The notes: a model not told the origin generated them from the sequence alone. A stretch of DNA of 46,342 nt from an uncultured Phascolarctobacterium sp. (GCF_900770955.1 NZ_CAAGLX010000004.1:1-46342); one strand, 5' to 3'. Numbered from the stretch's first letter, positions 7,651 to 15,642 are shown. Numbers and translations are program-made.

Positions 7651-8607
7651 ATGACTAAGCATTTGATTAATTATTGTCCGATTGATTGGTATGAAGATGA
7701 GCTGAAGCGTAAGGGGATGACCTTGGCCGATTTAGTGCAGCAGCTGGGGGTCGACGGTATTGAACAGTTTGTTTACAGAGAGCCGGGAGCTTTCCCTGAT
7801 TACAAGGAGCTGACGATTGGCGCACATTTGAATTATTGGCCGTACTGGATGGATTTCTGGCTGAGAAAGGCTAAACGTCTGCAGCAGCAATTCCGCAGTA
7901 TCCACGAACGCCAGACATATTTTAAGACAGCCATGAGCTGTGATGAATGGCTGGCTGTAATCCGCCGTAATATCTGCGCTGCTATTTCGCAGAAGCCGGA
8001 ATATCTGGTGTGGCATGTAGCAGAGGCTGATACAGAAACAATATTTACCTTTGATTTCCATTATGATGACCGTGAGGTATTGGCTGCTTCGGCAGATGTT
8101 TTTAATGCTGTGGCAGATGAGATTCCTGCCAATGTTACGGTGCTGTTTGAGAATTTGTGGTGGCCCGGTCTGCGCCTGACGGATGCGCGCAAGGTGAAGT
8201 TTTTCTTTGAGCGCATTGAACGCAAAAACGTCGGCATTATGCTTGATACCGGTCACCTGATGAATACAAATCCGCGTCTGCGCACAGAGGCGGAGGCAGC
8301 GGATTTTGTCTGCCGCACGGTGGACAAGCTCGGTTTGTATGCTGAGCTGATTAAGGGCGTGCATCTTTCCTGCTCGCTTTCCGGCAAGTATTTGCGCAGC
8401 TTTGAACGCAAGGTGCCGGCTGATTCAAGTGCGGAAGTTATTTGGCGTCATATTGCGGCGATTGACCGGCATAAGCCTTTTACTACCACGGCAGCAAAGC
8501 AGATTCTGCAGTGCGTTCAGCCGCAGTATGTAAATCATGAGCTGGCATATGAAACTATCGAGGAAATGATTCCGCTGATGCAGCAGCAGCTTTCTGTTGC
8601 CAGATAA
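7651..8607 (+). CDS. TIM-barrel (AP endonuclease 2 superfamily) protein, candidate CbiR cobamide-remodelling enzyme
   Basis: The 318-residue protein has no signal peptide. It resembles sugar-phosphate isomerase/AP endonuclease 2 TIM barrels, with a metal-ligand-like set spread along the strands: H59 (GAHLNYWPYW), H122 (LVWHVAEAD), E167 (LFENLWWPG), D199 and H202 (MLDTGHLMN) and H238 (GVHLSCSL). It is the only gene under the cobalamin riboswitch and sits behind a BtuFCD-like importer. CbiR, described from Akkermansia, belongs to this superfamily and opens the nucleotide loop of cobamides so the lower ligand can be exchanged. Naming this protein CbiR-like is inference from fold type plus regulation. 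AGGGTGAG precedes the ATG. Confidence 0.62.
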   Translation: MTKHLINYCPIDWYEDELKRKGMTLADLVQQLGVDGIEQFVYREPGAFPDYKELTIGAHLNYWPYWMDFWLRKAKRLQQQFRSIHERQTYFKTAMSCDEWLAVIRRNICAAISQKPEYLVWHVAEADTETIFTFDFHYDDREVLAASADVFNAVADEIPANVTVLFENLWWPGLRLTDARKVKFFFERIERKNVGIMLDTGHLMNTNPRLRTEAEAADFVCRTVDKLGLYAELIKGVHLSCSLSGKYLRSFERKVPADSSAEVIWRHIAAIDRHKPFTTTAAKQILQCVQPQYVNHELAYETIEEMIPLMQQQLSVAR

Positions 8608-8654
8608 GTGGCGGCCTGAGTGCGTCAAGCTATAACGAAAATATCATAAAAAAT

Positions 8655-8695
8655 TAATCCCCTACATAAGCAGAGGCTTGTGCAGGGGATTTTTC
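8655..8695. terminator. bidirectional terminator between convergent genes
   Basis: AATCCCCTACATAAGC (8656-8671) pairs with GCTTGTGCAGGGGATT (8676-8691), with one mismatch and one G-T pair, around the loop AGAG. A-rich and T-rich flanks allow termination from both sides. Confidence 0.88.
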
Positions 8696-8705
8696 GTTAC
8701 ACTGT

Positions 8706-9875
8706 TTATTTTTCAAAGGTGCCTTTGATAAGCGCTTCGCCTGCTGCCACCATGATTTGGCCTTTGGCGATTACGGTATCTACGTCATAGCTGTCGCTGT
8801 AAATAATCAGATCGGCGTCACTGTCGGTCTGCAGGCAGCCCTTTTGCGGATACAGACCGTTGGCCTGCGCCGGATTGCTGCTGACAACCTTTGCCACAAC
8901 CTCCGTGGGAACGCCTGCAAGCAGAGCATCCTTAACCTCCTCCTGAAAGGACTCCGGCGAAACGGCAAGCTGCTTTTGGCTGCCGTCGGAAAGTGTTACG
9001 CTCATGCAGCCGTTGGCATCCGAGCTCATGGTGACTCTGTCCATCGGCACGCCTTCTTCGTAAAGAATTTTGATAGCGTCACTTGGCTTGACGCAGGCGG
9101 GGAAGCCGTCCTGCTCCCTGATGCCGGAGGTGATATCTACATAACCGCCTAAGCGGGCAAATTCCTTGGCCTGCTCAAAAAGATGGAAAGCGCGGTTGAC
9201 GTGGGTGGGGATGAAATGACGAGCGGGGATTTCCGTTTCGCGTACAATCGCCAGCAGGACATCCATGCCACGCTTGCCTACGCCCATGTGGAACTGTACA
9301 ACGCCAGCCTTGCCGGAAAGCATACCGCCCAGGCGAGCCTGTGTAAGCACCTTTTCCAGCTCCTCGCGAGTAGGCTGCGAGCTTCTGTGGTCGGATAAGG
9401 CAACCTCGCCGATGCCAAGGCATTCGTTAATCAGGATGATGTCGCGGCGCACATCGCCGGTCATGTTATGCAGGGGGATTTCGTAGGAGCCGGTGAGCAT
9501 GTACGCGGTGATGCCTTCATGCGTCAGGCCTCTGGCCTTCGCCAGCAGGCTTTCGTTGTGTCTGGAGGTGCCGTCTGTGCCCAAAACGCCTACTACGGTA
9601 GTAATGCCAACCTTCGTCAGCTCGCTGAGGTTGATTTCCGGTGTACGACTGTAGGGACCGGATTCACCGCCGCCGCCGATGATGTGTACGTGCTGGTCAA
9701 CATAACCGGGGACTACCTTGCGATTTTGGGCATCAAGAATTTGGCAGTCTAAGCCTTGCGGAGCTGCAAGCTGTTGGCCTATTTTGGCGATTTTGTCATT
9801 GATGATCAGGATGTCGACTATTCCGAGGGGTTGCGGAGCGTATACGTCCGCGTTTTTAATGAGTAAGCATTTCAT
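8706..9875 (-). CDS. iadA: isoaspartyl (beta-aspartyl) dipeptidase
   Basis: This 389-residue amidohydrolase-superfamily enzyme hydrolyses beta-aspartyl dipeptides left by damaged proteins. Visible motifs are the zinc pair H62-x-H64 (VDQHVHIIGGGGE), VLGTDGTSRH, TGSYEIPLHNMTG, GEVALSDHRSSQPT (156-169), IPTHVNR and SSDANGC. From memory of the E. coli enzyme, the bridging carboxylated lysine aligns with Glu157 here. GGAG lies about 10 bases upstream of ATG 9875. It is convergent with the CbiR-like gene and divergent from the TonB receptor gene. A -10-like TATAAT on the minus strand lies inside the repeat at 9908-9961. Confidence 0.88.
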   Translation of the reverse strand: MKCLLIKNADVYAPQPLGIVDILIINDKIAKIGQQLAAPQGLDCQILDAQNRKVVPGYVDQHVHIIGGGGESGPYSRTPEINLSELTKVGITTVVGVLGTDGTSRHNESLLAKARGLTHEGITAYMLTGSYEIPLHNMTGDVRRDIILINECLGIGEVALSDHRSSQPTREELEKVLTQARLGGMLSGKAGVVQFHMGVGKRGMDVLLAIVRETEIPARHFIPTHVNRAFHLFEQAKEFARLGGYVDITSGIREQDGFPACVKPSDAIKILYEEGVPMDRVTMSSDANGCMSVTLSDGSQKQLAVSPESFQEEVKDALLAGVPTEVVAKVVSSNPAQANGLYPQKGCLQTDSDADLIIYSDSYDVDTVIAKGQIMVAAGEALIKGTFEK

Positions 9876-9907
9876 GTGAGGATTCTCCGTTTCTGAAAAA
9901 TTATTTA

Positions 9908-9961
9908 TGCTTTAATTATACACTGAATTGTTGAAAATGGCACATGAGGAAAGGAAGTTTT
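9908..9961 (+). repeat. 54-bp imperfect direct repeat, copy 1
   Basis: This shares 47 of 54 positions, without gaps, with 13121-13174. The first 22 bases and a CACATGAGG block are identical. The two copies bracket the TonB receptor and orphan lipoprotein genes. On the minus strand the repeat contains TATAAT, which could serve as the -10 of the iadA promoter. Confidence 0.85.
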
Positions 9962-9990
9962 AAGATAATCTAAAAAAACTTTAAAATCCC

Positions 9991-10021
9991 TTGACAGTCT
10001 AGCTGCTAGACAGTTTATTAT
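9991..10021 (+). promoter_or_regulatory. TonB receptor promoter with a built-in palindromic operator
   Basis: A perfect -35 (TTGACA, 9991-9996) is followed by an AT-rich -10 region (TTTATTAT, 10014-10021; best -10 assignment uncertain). Between them is a near-perfect 21-bp palindrome centred on 10004 (9994-10014): ten positions on each side with one mismatched pair, and a core GTCTAGC-T-GCTAGAC. A protein bound there would cover the promoter spacer, so repression is the likely mode. It does not match the Fur box I know. Confidence 0.65.
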
Positions 10022-10137
10022 AACATAGTGTGATGAAAATAGGAATTAATTCCAAATATAATACATTCTGCAAAAAGCGGTAACGGAATTTAATTCTTGG
10101 TTTGAGTTTTATCAGAAGTTATAAGGAGTGATGTGTT

Positions 10138-12072
10138 TTGAAGAAAAGTATTACCAAAAGTTTATTGCTGACAACATTGTTGACAAGTTCTGTAGTGTGG
10201 GGTGGAGCACCAGCTTTTGCCGAAGAGAGTTTAAACGAATACTCAATTGATGAAATAGTTGTAACGGCAACAAGAACAGAAAAACGTGATGTTGATGTAC
10301 CGGCAACGACAGAAATTATTACCAGTAAAAGATTAGAAGAAACCGGTGCAACCACATTGGAAAGTGCTATCAAGTATACCACTGGCGTTGTTTATAAATC
10401 TGAGCCTATAGGTGAGGGAAGCGGTGAGTTTTTAGTCCGCGGTAAGCGTCGTGGTACCTTGGTTATGGTTGATGGCGTGCCCATGAATTTCAGAAGCGGT
10501 TATTATGATTTGGACTCGCTTAGCATTGCCGATGTAGAAAAAGTTGAAATTGTTCGCGGTGGCGGTGCGGTGCTGTATGGCAGTGATACTAGCGGTGGCG
10601 TTATCAATATTATCACCAAAAAGAAACGCACTAATTCAATTTCTGCAGCTGTAGGCGATAACCATGTGCAAAAGTATCAGACAAGCCTGCAGGCAGGTAA
10701 ACTTGGCATTGGTGCCAGCTGGAATAAAAAAGGCAGTGTAGACCAGACATCTCTTGCTACGGACAGTAAGGGTGGGTATGCTCCGAATGGAAAATATTTT
10801 AAGTTCTATGGTGGCGAGAAAACAATTATTTCAACTAATTATGCCTTTGATGAACATTGGAAGATGACCTTTGATTATAGTAATCATGATTATAGCAAAG
10901 GTTACATGTCTGAAAAAACTAAGCTGCCGACAGATAGACGTTTTATTGAGAAAGAACATAATAGATTTACTTTAAACTATGATAATAATGGTTTGAAGGC
11001 TAATATTTTCTATCATAAGGGTAGCTCTGATTCCCGATATCATTATTGGAAGGGGACAAAATTGTACTCAAATTCCTATTTTTATGGTAATGATGATGTT
11101 ATCAAGGGCATAGAGATAACGAAAGATATTGATCTTGATAGTAACAATAATCTGTTGGTTGGTGCTAAAGCCTATAATGAAAAATATAACTATTATAATT
11201 TTTATGATCCCAGCTATAAAGTTGCAACGCCTATAAATTATGCTTACGACAGAAATATTTACTCTGTATTTGCCCAATTGGATCATAAATTTGATAACAG
11301 ACATGATGTGATTATCGGTGCTCGCGAAACATGGACGGGCAGTTCTCCGGACGGAACAAATTATAGTGAATTTACTCCGCAAATCCAATATTCCTACAAA
11401 ATTACGGAGGATACAAGTGCTTACGCCAGCGTTGGTAAATCCTTTACTTTGCCTACTATGAATGATATGTATGGCCAAAGTAATATAATTCGAAATTCCG
11501 ATATCAGACCTGAGGTTGGCATGCATTATGAAACAGGCTTAAAGCATATTTCAGGTGATCATTCCTGGAAATTAGCTCTGTTCAAGAGTAATGTAAAGGA
11601 CTTTATTACCAATTCTGAAAATGCTCAAGGTGAAAATGTTGCTATCAATGAAGATACGAAAAATATGGGCGTTGAATTATCCTGTGAAATGAATAATGAA
11701 GAAGGCTTTAGCTATAACTGGGGTGTTTCTTTCAGTGACCCCAAGTACAAAACACCGAAAGAAGACAATGGCATCTGGAAACGTAATTATGGCAGATGGC
11801 TTCTTAATGGTGGCGTAAGCTACAGCGTGAGCAAATTTAATATTGCTTTGAATGCCAGCATGATGGCAGATCGTGTTCTGCAAAAATATCAGATTCCTGT
11901 TAAACCTTATTTATATACAAGCCTGCATGCTTCTTATAAACCGGTTAAAGAGCATGAATTTTATCTGAATATGGATAACCTTTTAAACAGAAATGATATT
12001 ACTTCACACGTGTCCTCCCGCTATATAAGCCTTGGAAGGAACTTTGAGGTTGGTTACAGATTTACTTTTTAA
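10138..12072 (+). CDS. TonB-dependent outer-membrane receptor
   Basis: This 644-residue receptor imports a scarce ligand (cobamide, haem or siderophore) across an outer membrane using TonB energy. The signal peptide ends near AFA-EE (residue 28), the TonB box DEIVVTATRTEK starts at residue 38, and the plug covers about 50-160 (LVRGKRRGTLVMVDGVPMN, VEIVRGGGAVLYGSDTSGGV). The 22-strand barrel ends in the terminal aromatic GYRFTF. The only fitting start is TTG 10138, 9 bases after AAGGAG; the nearby ATG at 10131 is out of frame. It is followed 9-21 bp later by a binding lipoprotein gene. The BtuB role is inferred from the neighbourhood. The gene is AT-richer than flanking genes. Confidence 0.93.
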   Translation: MKKSITKSLLLTTLLTSSVVWGGAPAFAEESLNEYSIDEIVVTATRTEKRDVDVPATTEIITSKRLEETGATTLESAIKYTTGVVYKSEPIGEGSGEFLVRGKRRGTLVMVDGVPMNFRSGYYDLDSLSIADVEKVEIVRGGGAVLYGSDTSGGVINIITKKKRTNSISAAVGDNHVQKYQTSLQAGKLGIGASWNKKGSVDQTSLATDSKGGYAPNGKYFKFYGGEKTIISTNYAFDEHWKMTFDYSNHDYSKGYMSEKTKLPTDRRFIEKEHNRFTLNYDNNGLKANIFYHKGSSDSRYHYWKGTKLYSNSYFYGNDDVIKGIEITKDIDLDSNNNLLVGAKAYNEKYNYYNFYDPSYKVATPINYAYDRNIYSVFAQLDHKFDNRHDVIIGARETWTGSSPDGTNYSEFTPQIQYSYKITEDTSAYASVGKSFTLPTMNDMYGQSNIIRNSDIRPEVGMHYETGLKHISGDHSWKLALFKSNVKDFITNSENAQGENVAINEDTKNMGVELSCEMNNEEGFSYNWGVSFSDPKYKTPKEDNGIWKRNYGRWLLNGGVSYSVSKFNIALNASMMADRVLQKYQIPVKPYLYTSLHASYKPVKEHEFYLNMDNLLNRNDITSHVSSRYISLGRNFEVGYRFTF

Positions 12073-12093
12073 GTTTGATAAATGGTGATTAAT

Positions 12094-13053
12094 GTGCGTT
12101 GTTTAGTAATTGTTTTGTTAATGATGATATTTACCGGTTGTGGTATGCAGCCTCAATCAGATAATAAGCCAAATGATACTTATAGCGTTGTAGATGATTA
12201 CGGCAATGTGTTGCGGTTTGATAGCAAGCCGAAAAAGATTTATGCCGGAACATTGAGTATAGAAGAGCTTTTAGTGGATTTAGTTGCTGCGGATCGTTTC
12301 GCTGCAATTTCTGAAGATGCTTTGGATGGTAATACATCGTTAATTAAGAAAAAAGCAGAGCATGTTAAAAAGGTTGTTCCCGCTTATATAGGTGTAGAAG
12401 CTATTTTAGCCCTGCAACCGGACCTGGTTATTGTACAAGAAAACCATAATAAGGCCTTTATAGATGCTTTAAAGGATACCGGCTTAAAGGTTATGGTAAC
12501 AAAGGTGCCGACGAATCTTGATATGGTGCAAAAGCGTATAGCTCTTATTGCTAGAGCTGTTGGCGAAGAAGAACGTGGCAAGCAAATTATAAACGATATG
12601 GATAAGAAACTTGCAGTTGTGCAAAGTAAAGTAGGAAAAATACCTGAAGAAAAGCGTAAAATTGCTATTGCCTATTCTTTGATGGGTGCTTTTGGCAGTA
12701 AAAATGGCTTGTTTCATGATATTTGCATACGTTCAGGTTTGCGCAACGGCGCTGCTATAGCCGGATTGAAGCGGGGAGAGCATCTGAGTAAAGAAAAAAT
12801 TGTCAGCACTGATCCGGATTTGTTTATTTTCCCTAGGTACAGTGCCACGAAAAAAGGCGATGTAGATAAGCTGCGTGAGGATGTTTTAAATGACCAATCA
12901 TTGCAGACGGTTAAGGCTGTAAAAAATAAGAGTTATTTTATTATTGCAGACAGATATCGCTACAGTGCTTCGCAGTATATGGCTGATGCTATTTTGTTCA
13001 TGTCAGAACAGGCTTATCCGGAGCTTTACAGTGATGTGAATGTGGGCAAGTGA
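12094..13053 (+). CDS. orphan BtuF/FecB-like binding lipoprotein
   Basis: This ABC-type solute-binding lipoprotein has a short signal peptide and a lipobox FTGC with Cys16 when read from GTG 12094. The body has the expected pieces: YSVVDDYGNVLRFDSKPKKI, VEAILALQPDLVIVQE, a long middle helix (about 155-190) and a C-terminal SLQTVKAVKNKSYFIIADRY. I prefer GTG 12094 because TGGTGATTA sits just before it, like other sites here; ATG 12082 (four residues longer) is possible. No permease or ATPase gene follows, so it may feed the importer at 5260-7091 or one elsewhere. It is co-oriented with, and likely co-transcribed with, the receptor gene. Confidence 0.82.
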   Translation: MRCLVIVLLMMIFTGCGMQPQSDNKPNDTYSVVDDYGNVLRFDSKPKKIYAGTLSIEELLVDLVAADRFAAISEDALDGNTSLIKKKAEHVKKVVPAYIGVEAILALQPDLVIVQENHNKAFIDALKDTGLKVMVTKVPTNLDMVQKRIALIARAVGEEERGKQIINDMDKKLAVVQSKVGKIPEEKRKIAIAYSLMGAFGSKNGLFHDICIRSGLRNGAAIAGLKRGEHLSKEKIVSTDPDLFIFPRYSATKKGDVDKLREDVLNDQSLQTVKAVKNKSYFIIADRYRYSASQYMADAILFMSEQAYPELYSDVNVGK

Positions 13054-13070
13054 TTTGATGGTATAAGAGT

Positions 13071-13117
13071 AAAAGGCGTTCTACCACGAAATGCGGTAGA
13101 ATGCCTTTTAAATTTTT
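13071..13117. terminator. terminator after the receptor-lipoprotein unit
   Basis: AAAAGGCGTTCTACC (13071-13085) pairs with GGTAGAATGCCTTTT (13095-13109), with a single mismatch, and is followed by a T-rich run. Confidence 0.9.
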
Positions 13118-13120
13118 CTC

Positions 13121-13174
13121 TGCTTTAATTATACACTGAATTAATAAAAATAACACATGAGGCAAGAAAGTTTT
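13121..13174 (+). repeat. 54-bp imperfect direct repeat, copy 2
   Basis: This is the second copy of the repeat at 9908-9961, in the same orientation, 3213 bp downstream. It lies between the terminator and the DUF6508 gene. Here the minus-strand TATAAT has no gene to serve, which suggests the copy is a by-product of insertion or duplication. Confidence 0.85.
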
Positions 13175-13185
13175 TGGGTTTTAAT

Positions 13186-13193
13186 GGTATAAT
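13186..13193 (+). promoter_or_regulatory. extended -10 promoter of the DUF6508 gene
   Basis: TGGTATAAT (13185-13193) is a perfect extended -10 element about 65 bases upstream of ATG 13260. No convincing -35 is seen, which extended -10 promoters can tolerate. Confidence 0.55.
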
Positions 13194-13259
13194 AGAGGTA
13201 GTAAAAATGAATTGTCATGTTATGATGGTGTGGAGAGATTGGAAGAGGGATGAAGTGTG

Positions 13260-13676
13260 ATGAAAAAATACTCTGCATTGACAAAATATATCAACCTTTT
13301 GAAAAATGATAATGCTGGAGAATGGATTTGTGATAAGGAAAATGATGGTTCTTCGGAAAGACCGATGCACCTTCCTTTCGTCATTTATTCTATAACGGTT
13401 AAGAAGTTGGCAGATGATATCTATAAATTTGCCAAAGAAAGTGATGAGATAGTACCGAGTAAATATGCAGATATTCTTAATGCTAATGGCATAGAATGGG
13501 GTTATGATTCCATGATGAAAGCCGATGCTTCTGGATTAGATGCTCAATGCATATTGGCTTTACTGATAGCTTCTCTTAGGGCAGAGCGCTTTTGTGATGG
13601 TGCGTTATTAGAATTTATCAAAAGTGGCGCTGTTACAAGATGGCTGAAACGTTTGCAGGAGCTTGATGAGGCATAA
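13260..13676 (+). CDS. DUF6508-like protein
   Basis: This 138-residue cytoplasmic protein has no signal peptide. The C-terminal stretch ILALLIASLRAERFCDGALL with IKSGAVTRWLKRL (98-132) matches my memory of the DUF6508 family signature (hydrophobic helix, R-x-ERFCDG, a short loop, then a basic LKRL helix). The N-terminal part has a weak helical pattern. Function is unknown. ATG 13260 follows GAAGAGGGATGAAGTGTG; a GTG one codon upstream is possible. The gene is AT-rich like the receptor unit before it and stands alone between two terminators. Confidence 0.68.
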   Translation: MKKYSALTKYINLLKNDNAGEWICDKENDGSSERPMHLPFVIYSITVKKLADDIYKFAKESDEIVPSKYADILNANGIEWGYDSMMKADASGLDAQCILALLIASLRAERFCDGALLEFIKSGAVTRWLKRLQELDEA

Positions 13677-13708
13677 AAATATCCCCTTTCCTCCCCCCAA
13701 ATCTCCCT

Positions 13709-13745
13709 CGCCCTACCCGAATTCACGCTTTCGGGTGGGGCGCTT
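13709..13745 (+). terminator. probable terminator hairpin
   Basis: GCCCTACCCGAA (13710-13721) pairs with TTCGGGTGGGGC (13730-13741), with one mismatch, around a 7-9 base loop. The following sequence is only moderately T-rich. Confidence 0.65.
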
Positions 13746-13821
13746 TGCTTATTTTCAAGTTAAAATATAATCAGGAAAACAACTGCCCGTAACGCAGATG
13801 GCAGGAATAGGAGGGATGTAT

Positions 13822-14628
13822 ATGCAAAAGAAAATATTCTTAAGCGCAGCGCTTGGTCTGGCAATATTTGCCAACACTGCCTTTGCCGAGGTTAACACAG
13901 ATTATTTGGCCAACGAGCTCAGGTCTTATCCCGGATGGCCGCTGGAGGTATATTGCAACGCAACCGATGTTAATGTCAGAACACAGCCTAACACCGATTG
14001 TGATGTTATCACCATGCTGCAAAGGGGAGATAAATTTTATGTAAGCAGAGTTGTAGATGTAGTAAACAGTGAATACAAATGGCTTCTTGGAACTACTGAA
14101 AAGGGCCATGTTGGTTTTATGGCAAGCAAATATCTTGATACAACCCCGAGAGCTGCCAGCGCAGCAGGACGCTTTAATGCTGCCCTCGAAGCAGATTGGA
14201 TTATGAATCCGGAAATTTTTGCTTCAGGTGCCTATTACCCGGGGCCTGTGGAAAAGAATACGGATGATACTATCTCCTATGCCGATAAAAAGGTTCAGGT
14301 CGGACCGCGCTTGTTCTATATAGATTCGGCAAAAAACAGAGTCAGTGAGGTGATAATCAACAAGCTTCACGGCATGATGGCAGGCTATGCTGTCGGCCAG
14401 CAGCTTGACACAGACAGGTATATTGAGCTGGACGGTTACCTGAAAATGAATGGCTGGGAGAATGATCCTATGGGCGTGGGTATATCGGATACACATCATA
14501 TGTTTGGTTGGGTGAAATATGCTTATAACGCAAGAGGGCAAAAATTCCTGCACAAGAGCTTTTATGTGAAATTGGATTCTAAAGATGTGATTTCGGAAAT
14601 TATTTACTGCGATCATGACGTTCATTAA
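13822..14628 (+). CDS. exported SH3-domain protein of unknown function
   Basis: The 268-residue protein has a clear signal peptide (MQKKIFLSAALGLAIFANTA, cleavage near residue 22). A bacterial SH3 module at about 40-105 contains NATDVNVRTQPNTDCDVITM and the matching GHVGFMASKYL end, a fold often used to bind peptidoglycan. The C-terminal half (110-268) is unrecognised but rich in aromatic residues. I chose ATG 13822 because AGGAGGG is 6 bases upstream; ATGs at 13798 and 13816 are less suitable. It is followed by another exported unknown, whose true start lies 58 bp after this stop. Confidence 0.78.
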   Translation: MQKKIFLSAALGLAIFANTAFAEVNTDYLANELRSYPGWPLEVYCNATDVNVRTQPNTDCDVITMLQRGDKFYVSRVVDVVNSEYKWLLGTTEKGHVGFMASKYLDTTPRAASAAGRFNAALEADWIMNPEIFASGAYYPGPVEKNTDDTISYADKKVQVGPRLFYIDSAKNRVSEVIINKLHGMMAGYAVGQQLDTDRYIELDGYLKMNGWENDPMGVGISDTHHMFGWVKYAYNARGQKFLHKSFYVKLDSKDVISEIIYCDHDVH

Positions 14629-14686
14629 GCAAAGTAACGGACAAAGCAATTTTTTGCTAAAACATCTTTTGACAGGAGGTGGCGCA

Positions 14687-15472
14687 ATGAAGCGGAAGCT
14701 GTTTAAGAGCATGTGTCTGGCAATGCTTCTGGTGGCGTTTGCCGGTTACGGCACAGAGAAAAATGCCGTATTACCGCAGATGAATCTGCCTAAGGCGGAG
14801 GCTGCTGCCAAAGCTGTACCGGTATATGAGCAGGAATATGCGAATATTGTGGACGGCGTTTATGAATTTATCGCCAATGGTAATAGTAATAACCTGCCTG
14901 AGCAGGGAAGAACCGGCATCTATGAAGTGCGGGATTTTGCTGATCGGGAGGCGGCGATGCAGCAGCTTGGCTATACGCTGCAGGATATCAGCGGTGACGG
15001 AATACCGGAGCTGCTTATTGGCTGGATAAGCCAAAAGCGCGGCTTGGGACATTACGGTAAGGAGATTTATGCGATTTACACCTTTGCGGACGGCAGGGTG
15101 AAATATGTTGCGGAGGGCTGGAGTCGCAGCAGCCTGCAGCTTATGGCAAATGACAACCTGGTGACACGAGGCGGCACCGGCATTTCGCATCAGGTGCTTG
15201 CTGTTGAGCATTTGCTGCCTGACGGCAACCTTGGCTGCCATGAGCTTTATTTTACCTGGCCGAAGGATGGCGGCCTTGGCGTTTACCGCAACATGACCTG
15301 CAGAAGCGAGCCAGATGCTTCGCAGGAAACAGATATGACCGTGGAAGAGTTCAATGAAATGAGGTCTGAATATGCTAATCACAGTGTTGAGATTGAATTT
15401 TTGCCGTTGAAGGACTTCAAAAAGCAGGGTTTTAAGGGTCTGATGAGGCAGTATCTTTCTGCAGGAAGGTGA
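14687..15472 (+). CDS. secreted or anchored protein of unknown function
   Basis: This is a 261-residue exported protein. The N-terminus (MKRKLFKSMCLAMLLVAFAG) is followed by YGTEK, so the position where a lipobox cysteine would sit is Tyr. It may be an ordinary secreted protein or a lipoprotein that lost its anchor. Residues about 94-106 read TLQDISGDGIPEL, a calcium-loop-like D-x-S-G-D-G-x-P-E-L motif seen in many extracellular Firmicute proteins. The rest is a mixed alpha/beta domain I cannot name. ATG 14687 has AGGAGG 8 bases upstream. It is co-oriented with the SH3 protein gene and probably co-transcribed. Confidence 0.7.
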   Translation: MKRKLFKSMCLAMLLVAFAGYGTEKNAVLPQMNLPKAEAAAKAVPVYEQEYANIVDGVYEFIANGNSNNLPEQGRTGIYEVRDFADREAAMQQLGYTLQDISGDGIPELLIGWISQKRGLGHYGKEIYAIYTFADGRVKYVAEGWSRSSLQLMANDNLVTRGGTGISHQVLAVEHLLPDGNLGCHELYFTWPKDGGLGVYRNMTCRSEPDASQETDMTVEEFNEMRSEYANHSVEIEFLPLKDFKKQGFKGLMRQYLSAGR

Positions 15473-15506
15473 ATAGAAGCGCTTATGCGCAGAGTCTGAG
15501 ATAATT

Positions 15507-15541
15507 ATGGCAGTCGGAATTTAACCGGCTGCCATTTTTTT
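15507..15541 (+). terminator. rho-independent terminator
   Basis: ATGGCAGTCGG (15507-15517) pairs with CCGGCTGCCAT (15525-15535), with one mismatch, followed by seven Ts. Confidence 0.92.
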
Positions 15542-15642
15542 GAGGTGAAATAAGGCGAATTTTATAGTATAATATACATAACTGTGACTGATATACGCTT
15601 ATGCAGGCTATATATCAAAAATTTTTATGAGGTGATTTAATA

